The notes below the pieces were generated by a model. The model worked only from the letters and a program-made list of their open reading frames with translations. It searched no databases and was not told the origin of the DNA. 64,000 bases of DNA from RGIG8244 sp045639325. GTDB taxonomy: Bacteria > Verrucomicrobiota > Lentisphaeria > Victivallales > UBA1829. A program made the position numbers and the translations under genes. The stretch is from contig JAZUCU010000022.1 in the NCBI GenBank assembly GCA_045639325.1, positions 1-64,000 of the forward strand, in the 5' to 3' direction. Shown piece by piece: positions 56,300-64,000 of this stretch (positions are counted from its first letter, which is position 1; each line of letters begins with the position of its first letter).

Positions 56300-57589
56300 A
56301 TGACAGAACCTGTGGCCCCCGGGGGACAGGGAGGGATTGCTCCTCATAAAATCATAACCATGGCGGGAAATGCGCTTGAAATTCTGAAGAATTCTTTAGA
56401 AGTACTTCAGACCAGCGGGCTTCCGGCGGATGTTCAGTTGCGGAAAGTTTTCCGCGAAAATCGTAAATTCGGTTCCCGTGACCGCCATTTCATTACCAGC
56501 GCGCTGTTTGCCTATTACCGTTGGTGCGGATGGCTGGAGAAAGTCTTTCCGCCGGAAACAGATATGCGTTTATTGCTGCTGGGAGCGTTTGCCGCGCAGG
56601 GCGATTTGCCTGTCACCTGGCAGCTTTGGTGTGAGGAATTGGAACTGGATCCGGAGAAGGTCGCCGCAATCTTCCAGCTGCCCCGCGCGGAAGACAGACT
56701 TGCTGCTCTCGCTGAATCCGATGTCATTTGCTGCAATGAAGATATGCTTGCCGATTGGATGTGTAAAAATCTGGCTTCCGGCGGCAAAGAACGGTATCTG
56801 CCTGCCTTGCGGAGCCGTCCGCCGGTCTGGATTCGTATTCAGAAAAACACTGATCAGGTTTTGCGGGAACTGGATCAGAACCGCGTCGAATGGAAAAAAA
56901 ATGACCGCCTGCCGGATGCCTATTGTCTCCACTCCCATGCCAACGTGAATTTATGCCTGTTGGAGTGTTATAAGCGGGGCTGTTTTGAGATTCAGGATTT
57001 TGCCTCCCAGTGCATCGGTTACTCTTCCATGGCGCAAACCGGCGAACAGTGGTGGGATGCCTGTGCCGGCGGCGGCGGTAAAACTTTGCTGCTTGCTACC
57101 CTCCTGAAAGAGGGCGGACAGGTCTTTGCCAGTGACATCCGGGAGAAGAAGTTGGAAGAAATCAAGATCCGTGCCCAACGGGCTTCCTACAACAATATCC
57201 GTTATTTAAAATGGAATGACGCGCACAAAATGCAATTTGACGGAGTATTGACGGATGTCCCGTGCAGCTCTTCCGGCAGATGGCGGCGTAACCCGGAAAT
57301 GCATTTGGTATGCTCCGAAAATTGGTTGGAACAGTTGACGCAGACCCAATATGAAATTCTGGATAAAGCGGCTGACGCCGTCAAACCGGGCGGACTTCTG
57401 GTTTATGGCACATGTTCTGTTTTTGATCAGGAAAATAACGGCGTGACGGATCGGTTCCTGGAAGCGCATCCGGAATTTGAGCCGGCTCCCTTTACCCTCG
57501 GCGGTACGACTCAATGGCGACTGCAGGTCTTCCCGGAAGATGCCAACTGTGACGGTACCTTCTGTGCCAGATTCCGTCGGAAAGCATAA
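56300..57589 (+). CDS. RsmB/NOP-family RNA 5-methylcytosine methyltransferase
   Basis: 429 residues. NusB-like helical domain at about 20-150, then the methyltransferase with SAM-binding DACAGGGGKTLLLA at about 250 and the two conserved cysteines in DVPCSSSGRWRRNP and YGTCSVFDQEN. Likely methylates C5 of a cytosine in rRNA (RsmB methylates C967 of 16S rRNA). Start at 56300 is uncertain; an ATG at 56360 is also in frame. Confidence 0.85.
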   Translation: MTEPVAPGGQGGIAPHKIITMAGNALEILKNSLEVLQTSGLPADVQLRKVFRENRKFGSRDRHFITSALFAYYRWCGWLEKVFPPETDMRLLLLGAFAAQGDLPVTWQLWCEELELDPEKVAAIFQLPRAEDRLAALAESDVICCNEDMLADWMCKNLASGGKERYLPALRSRPPVWIRIQKNTDQVLRELDQNRVEWKKNDRLPDAYCLHSHANVNLCLLECYKRGCFEIQDFASQCIGYSSMAQTGEQWWDACAGGGGKTLLLATLLKEGGQVFASDIREKKLEEIKIRAQRASYNNIRYLKWNDAHKMQFDGVLTDVPCSSSGRWRRNPEMHLVCSENWLEQLTQTQYEILDKAADAVKPGGLLVYGTCSVFDQENNGVTDRFLEAHPEFEPAPFTLGGTTQWRLQVFPEDANCDGTFCARFRRKA

Positions 57590-57601
57590 GGAAATTCTTT
57601 C

Positions 57602-58258
57602 ATGCTCTGTGATGCCCATACCCATTGGAAAGAAAAAATGACGGACGACGGCGTCATTCGTGTCGTCTCTCTCCTAACTCCTGAAATACCAGAAAACTAT
57701 AACGGATTATACAGCGTTGGTGTACACCCCATGTTTGCCGCATCCTCCGTCATTCCGTCAGAATATGACGGATTGTTTTCCGGCAAAAACTGCTGTGCAA
57801 TCGGGGAGTGCGGGCTTGACCGCCGGGCGAAGCTGCCGATGCAGGATCAGATGAAACTGTTTCTTGCCCACGCGGAGGCGTCGGAACGTTATGGCAAGCC
57901 GTTGGTGATCCATTGTGTCCGGGCGCAGAATGAGCTTTTGAAACTGTATCGGGATTTTCGCCCCGGGCTGCCGTGGATTATTCATGGCTGCCGTGGAAAA
58001 CGGGAAAAAGTGTTGGAATTGGCAGATGCCGGATTTTATCTGTCTTTCGGGGAAGGACTTCTGCTTTCCGCCGGGAATATGGAAGACTTTTTCCCGCAAC
58101 TGCCCCTTGACCGGATTCTTCTGGAAACGGATGAGGCGGATGTGACGCTGGATGTGTTGGCGGCGACCGGGGCGCAGATGATGCGCCGGAATGTCCGGGA
58201 ATTTCAGGCGCAGGTTTGGCAGAATTTCAAAAAGGTGTTTTCTTATGAGTGCAGCTGA
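57602..58258 (+). CDS. TatD-family metal-dependent hydrolase
   Basis: 218 residues, shorter than the typical 260. Metal ligands: DAHTH at 4-8, IGECGLD at about 61-67, PLVIHCV and HGCRG, and LLETDEADV near the end. TatD proteins are Mg-dependent 3'-5' exonucleases or related phosphoesterases. It overlaps tcdA by 14 bases, so translational coupling is likely. Confidence 0.85.
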   Translation: MLCDAHTHWKEKMTDDGVIRVVSLLTPEIPENYNGLYSVGVHPMFAASSVIPSEYDGLFSGKNCCAIGECGLDRRAKLPMQDQMKLFLAHAEASERYGKPLVIHCVRAQNELLKLYRDFRPGLPWIIHGCRGKREKVLELADAGFYLSFGEGLLLSAGNMEDFFPQLPLDRILLETDEADVTLDVLAATGAQMMRRNVREFQAQVWQNFKKVFSYECS

Positions 58259-58979
58259 TTGGAGCAGCCGGACTTCTCTTATTCTCGGGGAAGCGGCTTG
58301 TTTGAAATTGCAGAATGCCCACGTTCTTGTTGCCGGAGCAGGCGGTGTCGGCGGAATCGCCATCGAAATGCTTGCCCGTGCGGGGGTGGGGGAAATGACG
58401 ATTCTTGATGGCGACCGGGTGGATGTGACGAACCGGAACCGTCAGCTGGTTGCATTGACCAGTACCGTCGGCCGATATAAGACCGAGGCCTGGGCGGATC
58501 GTTTGCGTGACATCAATCCGGAAATCAAGCTTCACCTGCACAGTCATTATTTCACAGCCGAAGATATGGAGCAGATACTTGCTGTCGCTTCTTACGATTG
58601 CGTATTGGATGCCATTGATACGGTTGCCCCGAAAACCGCATTGCTGGCGGCGTGTGTCCGGAATCATATCCCGGCGGTCAGCTGCATGGGGGCAGGCGCA
58701 AAAATGGATCCGGAAGCCGTGAAAAGCGATGATATCAGCAAGACCATCATGTGTCCTCTTGCCCGAGTCATCCGGACCAATCTGAAAAAGCTGGGTATCA
58801 CCCGTGGAATCCGGGCCGTTTATTCTACCGAAAAAGCATTGGAGCATGCCGTGATTCCGTCGGATGACTGCGGACAGAACAAGAAGTCCATCACGGGTAC
58901 AATTTCTTTCATGCCGAACATCTTCGGGTGCCACTGTGCGTCTGAAGTGATCAAACTTCTGACGAAAGACGTTTATTGA
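58245..58979 (+). CDS. tcdA: TcdA, tRNA threonylcarbamoyladenosine dehydratase
   Basis: About 244 residues. E1-like Rossmann fold with VLVAGAGGVGGIAIEMLARAG, DGDRVDVTNRNRQ and ARVIRTNLKKLGI. It cyclises t6A37 in tRNA to ct6A using ATP. RTSLILGEAA at the start matches TcdA (RFGGTARLYG in E. coli). The ATG is at 58245, with AAAGG nine bases upstream. Its stop overlaps the convergent gene by seven bases. Confidence 0.9.
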   Translation: MSAADWSSRTSLILGEAACLKLQNAHVLVAGAGGVGGIAIEMLARAGVGEMTILDGDRVDVTNRNRQLVALTSTVGRYKTEAWADRLRDINPEIKLHLHSHYFTAEDMEQILAVASYDCVLDAIDTVAPKTALLAACVRNHIPAVSCMGAGAKMDPEAVKSDDISKTIMCPLARVIRTNLKKLGITRGIRAVYSTEKALEHAVIPSDDCGQNKKSITGTISFMPNIFGCHCASEVIKLLTKDVY

Positions 58980-59962
58980 TTTTCCCAGTTACGCAACGCC
59001 TTGCAGGTTGTCTTGAATTGACAATGGGTGCAATGCTCTGTTTCTGTGGTACAGGGGAAATCCCGGCAATCCACATTTGCATCGTCCCGGATGAGTGACA
59101 ACATTTCAGCGGAACTTTTCCGGATCATGGAGCGGATACCGGTTGCCGGTTTGACGGTTGTCATGGAGCTGCCTTTTTCATCGAAAACAAAAACTGTAGA
59201 TGTCGTCTTACGGAAATTCCATTTGGATTGTACGTAAAGATCGAACAATGCGGCGGTGACTTTTTCACCGGATGTATCATTTCCCCCGGGCGCAGGAACT
59301 TGAGCCAGCAGAGAGTGAAATTCTCCTTTATCATACCACACAATCCCGGGGGCGAACCAGATGGGCCACTGTTCAAACTGGAACGAGAGGAATGGGTCAT
59401 CCAGCCGGAGCGCGGTAAAATTCAATGCCAGAATGGACTTGAAGATTTCCGCTTTCATCAGTGCTCCATAAGCGGAACTGAATGAGTCGACCGCCTGTTG
59501 TTTCATTTCAAGGAGAGCGGCAGACTGGTCAGGAGCGCGTAGAAATTCCAGAATGGCAGGCTTTTTGGGATCATCGGCATATTCGCGGTTTTCCAGAGAG
59601 AATTGGAGATCGGAGACAGCCCTGCCCAGGTATCGCAGACAGGCGGCAGTAAAAGTTTTCTCCCGCTTAGACAGAGGCTGAACGGCAGCCTGCCGGAATG
59701 CACTCTGCATGGCCAGGTGGAAGGTTCTTGCAAGCCAGATATGGAAAGACATTCTGTACTTTTCGATATATGCACTTCTGACGATGGGACTGGCGTACAT
59801 ATCCCATCCGCCCTGTGCGAGATAATAGCGGATGAAATATGCTTTTTTGCAGCGACGGAAGAGTATTTCTCTGGCATGAGACCAGGAGAATCTGGAAGCA
59901 CGGCGAATGCCATTGAATTCTGCGGCAGATAAAATATCTTTCTCAAAATCCGGCTTGTTCAT
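58973..59962 (-). CDS. PD-(D/E)XK-type nuclease-like protein with Cys4 cluster and altered active site
   Basis: 329 residues. The opening segment FSWSHAREILFRRCKKAYFI is the conserved start of PD-(D/E)XK nuclease-superfamily proteins related to RecB/Cas4 (usual form SWSrlxxxxxCPrrfYxxY). The C-terminal cysteines 304, 311, 314 and 320 (C-x6-C-x2-C-x5-C) match the Fe-S cluster pattern. The catalytic stretch, normally Gx-x-D then D-W-K, appears as APGIVWYDKGEFHSLLAQVP and lacks the expected acid and lysine. It may be an inactive relative. Last gene of the SppA unit. Confidence 0.6.
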   Translation of the reverse strand: MNKPDFEKDILSAAEFNGIRRASRFSWSHAREILFRRCKKAYFIRYYLAQGGWDMYASPIVRSAYIEKYRMSFHIWLARTFHLAMQSAFRQAAVQPLSKREKTFTAACLRYLGRAVSDLQFSLENREYADDPKKPAILEFLRAPDQSAALLEMKQQAVDSFSSAYGALMKAEIFKSILALNFTALRLDDPFLSFQFEQWPIWFAPGIVWYDKGEFHSLLAQVPAPGGNDTSGEKVTAALFDLYVQSKWNFRKTTSTVFVFDEKGSSMTTVKPATGIRSMIRKSSAEMLSLIRDDANVDCRDFPCTTETEHCTHCQFKTTCKALRNWENQ

Positions 59963-59977
59963 AAGTATACGAATCCT

Positions 59978-61078
59978 TTATTGATTAACAGGCAGATAAT
60001 AGGCTTTTCCGGGGGTGAGTTGGAAACTGCTGCTGCCGGGCAAATCGACTTTGACACTGGGTTTGCCGACAGATGTACTGAATTCCAGCAACATATCCAT
60101 AAAGTCCGTCTGTGGCTTCATGAGTACGACTTTGGCTGAACCGGGAGCGACTTTGCCCAGTATTTCCGCTTCCTGTACGGCATCATCAAAATATCCGTTC
60201 CTGTCGACCAGTCCGGCGGCGAGAGCCTGCTTTCCGTCAAGAATTCTGCCGTCTGTGAGGGGTGAATTGACTAATTTTTCGTAAGGAATCTTTCTGCCAT
60301 CGGCAACGACCTTGAGGAATTCACGATAAGAACTCATGACCAGTTCCTGTACAATATTCTTTTCTTCATCCGAAGTTTTTTTGCCGCCGTGCAGCATCGC
60401 TTTCATCTTGCCGGACGTATAGGTCTGCGGTTCGATACCCAGACGGTTGATCAATACATGATAATTCCATGTTTCAATGATCACGCCGATGCTGCCGGTG
60501 AGCGTGGTACGGTGTGCCACAATCTTATCTGCGCCGGATGCAATATAATATCCGCCGCTGGCAGCCATGGAACCCATATAAGCGACGACGGGTTTTTTTG
60601 CTTTTTTCACGGCATTCCAGATTTCGTCGGAAGCTGTGACTTCGCCGCCGGGGGTATCGAGATACAACAGAATAGCGGCAACATGGGGCTCCCGGTCGGC
60701 AATGCGGATCAGTTTACAAATCTTGGCGGAATTGGCATTGTCATAAGAACTTTTCGTATCGGAAAGAATGATACCTTTAACATTGATAACGGCTACCATC
60801 TTTTCAGCATTGGAAGGGCCTTGCAAATGTTTTGCATTTTCCAGGATGTCATATTCATTTTCCGTATCTACGCTTTTCATGGCGGCTTCGATCCCTTCCC
60901 CGATCAGAGTGAACAGACCGCATGTTGTCAGTGTCAGCATCAGCACGATTGCGACACAGACGACGGAGCAGCAGCTCCAGATGTTCATGCGGCGTTTTTC
61001 CGGTTTCGGTTCGTTTACAATCGTGGGGCGGACCGGTTCTGTTTCTTTACGGTAATCAGAGTATTCGTTGTTTTCCAT
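59978..61078 (-). CDS. sppA: Signal peptide peptidase SppA, 36K type
   Basis: 366 residues. Cytosolic N-terminus, transmembrane helix at about 34-55, protease domain with VINVKGIILSDT and GSMAASGGYYIASGADKIV (nucleophile Ser174) and the general base lysine in TSGKMKAM (Lys224 or 226). It cleaves signal peptides and membrane-protein remnants in the inner membrane. Follows the PfkB gene by 22 bases. Confidence 0.92.
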   Translation of the reverse strand: MENNEYSDYRKETEPVRPTIVNEPKPEKRRMNIWSCCSVVCVAIVLMLTLTTCGLFTLIGEGIEAAMKSVDTENEYDILENAKHLQGPSNAEKMVAVINVKGIILSDTKSSYDNANSAKICKLIRIADREPHVAAILLYLDTPGGEVTASDEIWNAVKKAKKPVVAYMGSMAASGGYYIASGADKIVAHRTTLTGSIGVIIETWNYHVLINRLGIEPQTYTSGKMKAMLHGGKKTSDEEKNIVQELVMSSYREFLKVVADGRKIPYEKLVNSPLTDGRILDGKQALAAGLVDRNGYFDDAVQEAEILGKVAPGSAKVVLMKPQTDFMDMLLEFSTSVGKPSVKVDLPGSSSFQLTPGKAYYLPVNQ

Positions 61079-61100
61079 GTTAACACCTTTTTGTTTAATT

Positions 61101-62012
61101 TTAGAGAAAACTTTTTGCTGTGGTACAATCGAACGTGGCAGGATCTTCTGTCAGACAGTTTGCACTGGCAGCTGCCAAACCGCAACGGAATGCTTCCCGG
61201 AGTGATGTGCCGGAAACAATTTCGGAAAGCATAACACCGGAACAGGTATCGCCGGACCCGATGGGATTGACCGGATTTTCGACAATGGGCACGGGCAGAG
61301 AGTCGATTTCTTTTCCATTTTCGGAAATGAAAGCCGGGTTTTTCCCGTCTGTGACCGCGAGTGCGCCGACTTTGAATTTGTTGAAACAGGCACGGAAAGC
61401 CTTTTCCACATCACGTTCTCCGGTGAGAGCCGTCAATTCATCCAGATTGATTTTCAGGAGATCCACGCCGTTTTGCAGAATTTTTTCGATTCCGATAAAG
61501 GCATCCACAAAGAGATAGGAATGATGCTTTTTTGCGGCAGCGGCAAGGCGTGCATAGAAATCATCGGGAATACCGGGGGGATAAGTGCCGCACAATGCCA
61601 GCGCATCGGCATCGGGCAACGCACGGTCAAACATGTCAAACAGATCCTGTACGGATTCATCGGGCACTTTTGCGGAAGGCTCAATCAGTTCTGTCATGGT
61701 GTGAGCGGTGCGGTCGAGTACCGTGGTGCAGCAGCGCGTATTGCCGGGGATTGTCAATGTCTGGTGAGGCAATCCTTCTTCGTTGAGATAAGCAACCAGG
61801 CGTTCCCCGTTTGCACCGCCTGCGACCTGGAAGACAGTGGCATCGGCTTTACCCCAGTTGATGGCGGCACGGACGGTATTGATCCCTTTTCCGGATGCCA
61901 TTTCTTTGATTGCGGCGGCGCGGTTGACGGCTCCGGGATTAAATTGTTTGAAAGAAAGCGTTTTCTGCCATGCCGGATTCAGCCCGGCAACTGCGAGTAA
62001 AGGTTTTTTCAT
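61101..62012 (-). CDS. PfkB-family sugar kinase, 1-phosphofructokinase/tagatose-6-phosphate kinase type
   Basis: 303 residues from the ATG at 62012 (AGGAG ten bases ahead; the frame continues to 62054 in the previous gene). Glycine motif SGKGINTVRAA at about 40-50 and the PfkB signature GSGDTCSG with catalytic Asp255. LNPAWQKTLSF is the FruK/LacC-type start. It phosphorylates a sugar phosphate. Starts one base after the kinase-like gene stop, so the two are tightly coupled. Confidence 0.85.
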   Translation of the reverse strand: MKKPLLAVAGLNPAWQKTLSFKQFNPGAVNRAAAIKEMASGKGINTVRAAINWGKADATVFQVAGGANGERLVAYLNEEGLPHQTLTIPGNTRCCTTVLDRTAHTMTELIEPSAKVPDESVQDLFDMFDRALPDADALALCGTYPPGIPDDFYARLAAAAKKHHSYLFVDAFIGIEKILQNGVDLLKINLDELTALTGERDVEKAFRACFNKFKVGALAVTDGKNPAFISENGKEIDSLPVPIVENPVNPIGSGDTCSGVMLSEIVSGTSLREAFRCGLAAASANCLTEDPATFDCTTAKSFL

Positions 62013-62013
62013 C

Positions 62014-64000
62014 TTATCGGGTCTCCTGTAAAGAGGGGTGAAATTCTCTTTCATTCGGCTGATTCAGCCGATTTATCTGCAATTGATTTTCCAGTATCAG
62101 ACGTATATTTCTCAAGGCTTCCAGATAGCCCCGTTCTTCCGCCGGGAGGGCATCGTATGTTTTCAGAATGCTGTCAATGCGCTGAATACAGGGTTCCGGT
62201 TCGACAGAGAAAAAGACGCGCAAGTCGGGCAATTGTTCCGGTCCGGGCAGATCATTGCTGCTGTATCCCACATCGGCGAGCAGGGAACGCAAATCTTTGC
62301 GGAAGGATTCGATGAGGCGCGACATGATTCTGTTTTTCAGGTATGTCATATAACTTTCCTGCAAAGAGAACGGGAGCATACTGACATATTTTTCTGCTTT
62401 TTCAGGTGCGGAACTACAGGTTATACCAATATTCCATAATGCCCGTGCAGATTCGGAAATTTCCTTGATTCCGCTGATGACAAAGTCCTGTTCTTCCGGT
62501 GTGAGATCATGAATTGTAAAGGGATTGCCCTCATGTCCATGCAGATAAACGTAAGGTTGTTCCACTTTCATAATTTTCAAATTATTCTGTCTGCTCCATG
62601 ACTCAAAAGGTTCTTTACGGAAGATATATTTACACTCCAAATTGATAAGTATCCGGTTGGATTCTGCAAATTTCTCCGGGATCTGCATACATTCATTCAA
62701 AATAATTTTGACCGCATCGTCGATACTGGGATTTTCATTATTTTTATACCATTCCATGGCTTTTGCATAATTTCCGGCGGCAAGATAAGGAATCACATTT
62801 TTTTCAAGATATTCCTGATTTTTCTTTTGCTGTTTGCTGTAATCCTCTGCCAATTTCCGGATCTTGGCGATCCGTATTTCACATTCGTTGCGAATTTCTT
62901 TGTGCAGCGGATTGGTCCGGTCTTCATAAACGGCAAGTGCGGAATGATAATCCTGTTTCTCGCAATATTGCTGCGCATCCCGATCCAGACCTTTCATCAT
63001 CTTGCTGACCTCTTTCACCGATGCCGAATGTAATTGATTCAACAGAAATTTTGCTTCTTTTTTGCGTGCCGGGTCTTCATCATTTTCAAATGCTTTCAAG
63101 TTCAGAATGGCATCGGAAAACCCGACTTTCTTCTGCAATGCTTCTTTTGCCTTTTTGCGGGTCGATTCCCAGATGTCTGTACGGTTTATCACAAGATAAG
63201 AGCCGGTCAATTGCTGTATATTCTGTTTCGCGTTTTCCCCGTGATTGCGTTCCCATAACAGCCAGATGGTGGCGAGTGTCAGAAGCACAATGGCTGCAAT
63301 TTCTGTCATCCGGAACCAGTTCCAGTTACGATATTTCCCGAGTCGGAACCAGAATAATTTGCCGTTGTTCCGGATCAGAATCTCTTTTCCGGCAGGAATG
63401 TGTGTGCCGTAGGATTTGCCCCTGCTTACAAGGGTATTATCGTTGGCAGAAGGCAGGGGCAGACCATCCATGAACGCATCCAGATCGGTGAGCAGTTCAT
63501 CCGGCGTCTGATAACGTTCTGTTTTCTTTTTCCGCAGACAGAGCATCACGATATATTCGAGATCGTTTGGAATATCGGCACGGTAGATACTGGGAATTTT
63601 CGGTTCGACTTCAAAATGTCGCCGCCGTAATTCGTTGCGGTCGTTCGTTTCAAAAGGCAGATGTCCGCTGAGTATTTGATACATGGAGACGCCGAGAGAA
63701 TAAATATCCGCCCGGATGTCACAGTGATTTGCATCGATGGACTGTTCCGGCGCCATATATTCCGGCGTGCCGAGAGAGATCAGTTCCAGGGTTTCTTCCT
63801 TGTTGTTGTCGACGCCATTCCGTTTTTCTTCCACTTCCGCACAACTTTTTGCCAAGCCGGGATTTGCCAGTTTGTATCCGCCGTTGGAAGTAATCATGAT
63901 ATTATCCGGCCGGATGTCCCGGTAAACAATTCCGTTTTTCTGTGCCGCGGTCAATGCGGAACAGACTGCAATGGCGATTTCGGCTGTTTTTTCCGGAGAG
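62014..64000 (-). CDS. Membrane protein with degenerate Ser/Thr protein kinase domain (5' end outside window)
   Basis: At least 662 residues, its N-terminus beyond the right edge. The visible kinase part reads ALTAAQKNGIVYRDIRPDNI, where active kinases have HRDxKPxN: His became Tyr and Lys became Arg. The metal-binding DFG segment reads KLANPGLAK, so the Asp is lost. GTPEYMAPEQ (activation segment end), DIYSLGVSMYQILSG and RYQTPDELL are intact. A transmembrane helix (IAAIVLLTLATIWLLW) separates it from a 430-residue extracytoplasmic part rich in helices. Likely a pseudokinase receptor or scaffold. It drives pfkB and sppA. Confidence 0.8.
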   Translation of the reverse strand, partial: SPEKTAEIAIAVCSALTAAQKNGIVYRDIRPDNIMITSNGGYKLANPGLAKSCAEVEEKRNGVDNNKEETLELISLGTPEYMAPEQSIDANHCDIRADIYSLGVSMYQILSGHLPFETNDRNELRRRHFEVEPKIPSIYRADIPNDLEYIVMLCLRKKKTERYQTPDELLTDLDAFMDGLPLPSANDNTLVSRGKSYGTHIPAGKEILIRNNGKLFWFRLGKYRNWNWFRMTEIAAIVLLTLATIWLLWERNHGENAKQNIQQLTGSYLVINRTDIWESTRKKAKEALQKKVGFSDAILNLKAFENDEDPARKKEAKFLLNQLHSASVKEVSKMMKGLDRDAQQYCEKQDYHSALAVYEDRTNPLHKEIRNECEIRIAKIRKLAEDYSKQQKKNQEYLEKNVIPYLAAGNYAKAMEWYKNNENPSIDDAVKIILNECMQIPEKFAESNRILINLECKYIFRKEPFESWSRQNNLKIMKVEQPYVYLHGHEGNPFTIHDLTPEEQDFVISGIKEISESARALWNIGITCSSAPEKAEKYVSMLPFSLQESYMTYLKNRIMSRLIESFRKDLRSLLADVGYSSNDLPGPEQLPDLRVFFSVEPEPCIQRIDSILKTYDALPAEERGYLEALRNIRLILENQLQINRLNQPNEREFHPSLQETR

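Noticed and set aside
1..64000. tRNA and rRNA genes, insertion sequences, prophage or integrase genes
   Set aside because: No tRNA-like TpsiC arm in a clover-leaf context, no transposase or integrase motifs and no terminal inverted repeats were seen. This was by eye; a tRNAscan or IS search would settle it.

Overview
The window looks like chromosome of a Gram-negative member of the PVC superphylum, most probably Lentisphaerota (Victivallis-like). Four things point there: a secreted DUF4838-type glycoside-hydrolase-like protein; a single-gene pseudopilin with the FTLIELLVVIAIIAILAAM start and a C-terminal cargo-like domain; a five-part locus laid out like Amuc_1102-1098 of Akkermansia; and many large secreted carbohydrate-active proteins next to Gfo/Idh/MocA dehydrogenases. 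BamA, two secretins and several lipoproteins show an outer membrane. The assignment rests on gene content only, as no rRNA or tRNA gene is present.

Layout. 1-6342: a possible gene fragment at the left edge, then a three-gene carbohydrate cluster (DUF4838 protein, unsecreted glycosidase-like protein, SGNH hydrolase). 6441-10890: GT-C membrane transferase, rlmN, ankyrin protein, recO. 10990-15088: two secreted carbohydrate-binding proteins, closed by a bidirectional terminator. 15173-20780 (minus): a pseudopilin under its own promoter, then an AraC regulator, dehydrogenase, M55 D-aminopeptidase and a second GT-C protein in one run. 20781-21254 is a repeat-rich intergenic stretch. 21255-23249: dehydrogenase and quinone oxidoreductase. 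23463: secG. 24002-36171: the pilus/secretin-like locus (Amuc_1102-like protein, PilM-PilN fusion, Amuc_1100-like and Amuc_1099-like proteins, two paralogous secretins, WbpE-like aminotransferase). 36383-37782: serA, folK. 37842-38483 (minus): lipoprotein. 38937-46753: prs, rplY, pth, rpsF, ssb, rpsR, rplI, dnaB, bamA. 46837: tiny Pro/His/Lys-rich lipoprotein. 47343-56272: gyrA, folP, cdaA, cdaR (ybbR) and a ribose/xylose-type ABC importer. 56300-58979: RsmB-like methyltransferase, TatD, TcdA. 58973-64000 (minus): PD-(D/E)XK-like protein, SppA, PfkB kinase and a membrane protein with a degenerate Ser/Thr kinase domain that runs off the right edge.

How the parts fit. The first third is mostly glycan capture and breakdown plus lipid-linked sugar transfer. 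The middle is an envelope machine: an inner-membrane PilM/N/O-like platform, calcium/cysteine-motif protein and two different outer-membrane channels, with secG and bamA nearby. The last third is core housekeeping (translation, replication, folate, c-di-AMP). Recognisable promoters share one look: a TTGnnn -35, a 16-17 base spacer and a TATATT -10 that is often preceded by TG(C).

The most interesting items are the duplicated-secretin locus, the predicted pseudokinase at the right edge, a nuclease-fold protein that keeps its cysteine cluster but seems to have lost its catalytic residues, a gyrA promoter inside an alternating purine-pyrimidine palindrome, a shared 17-base operator candidate, and a structured leader ahead of prs.
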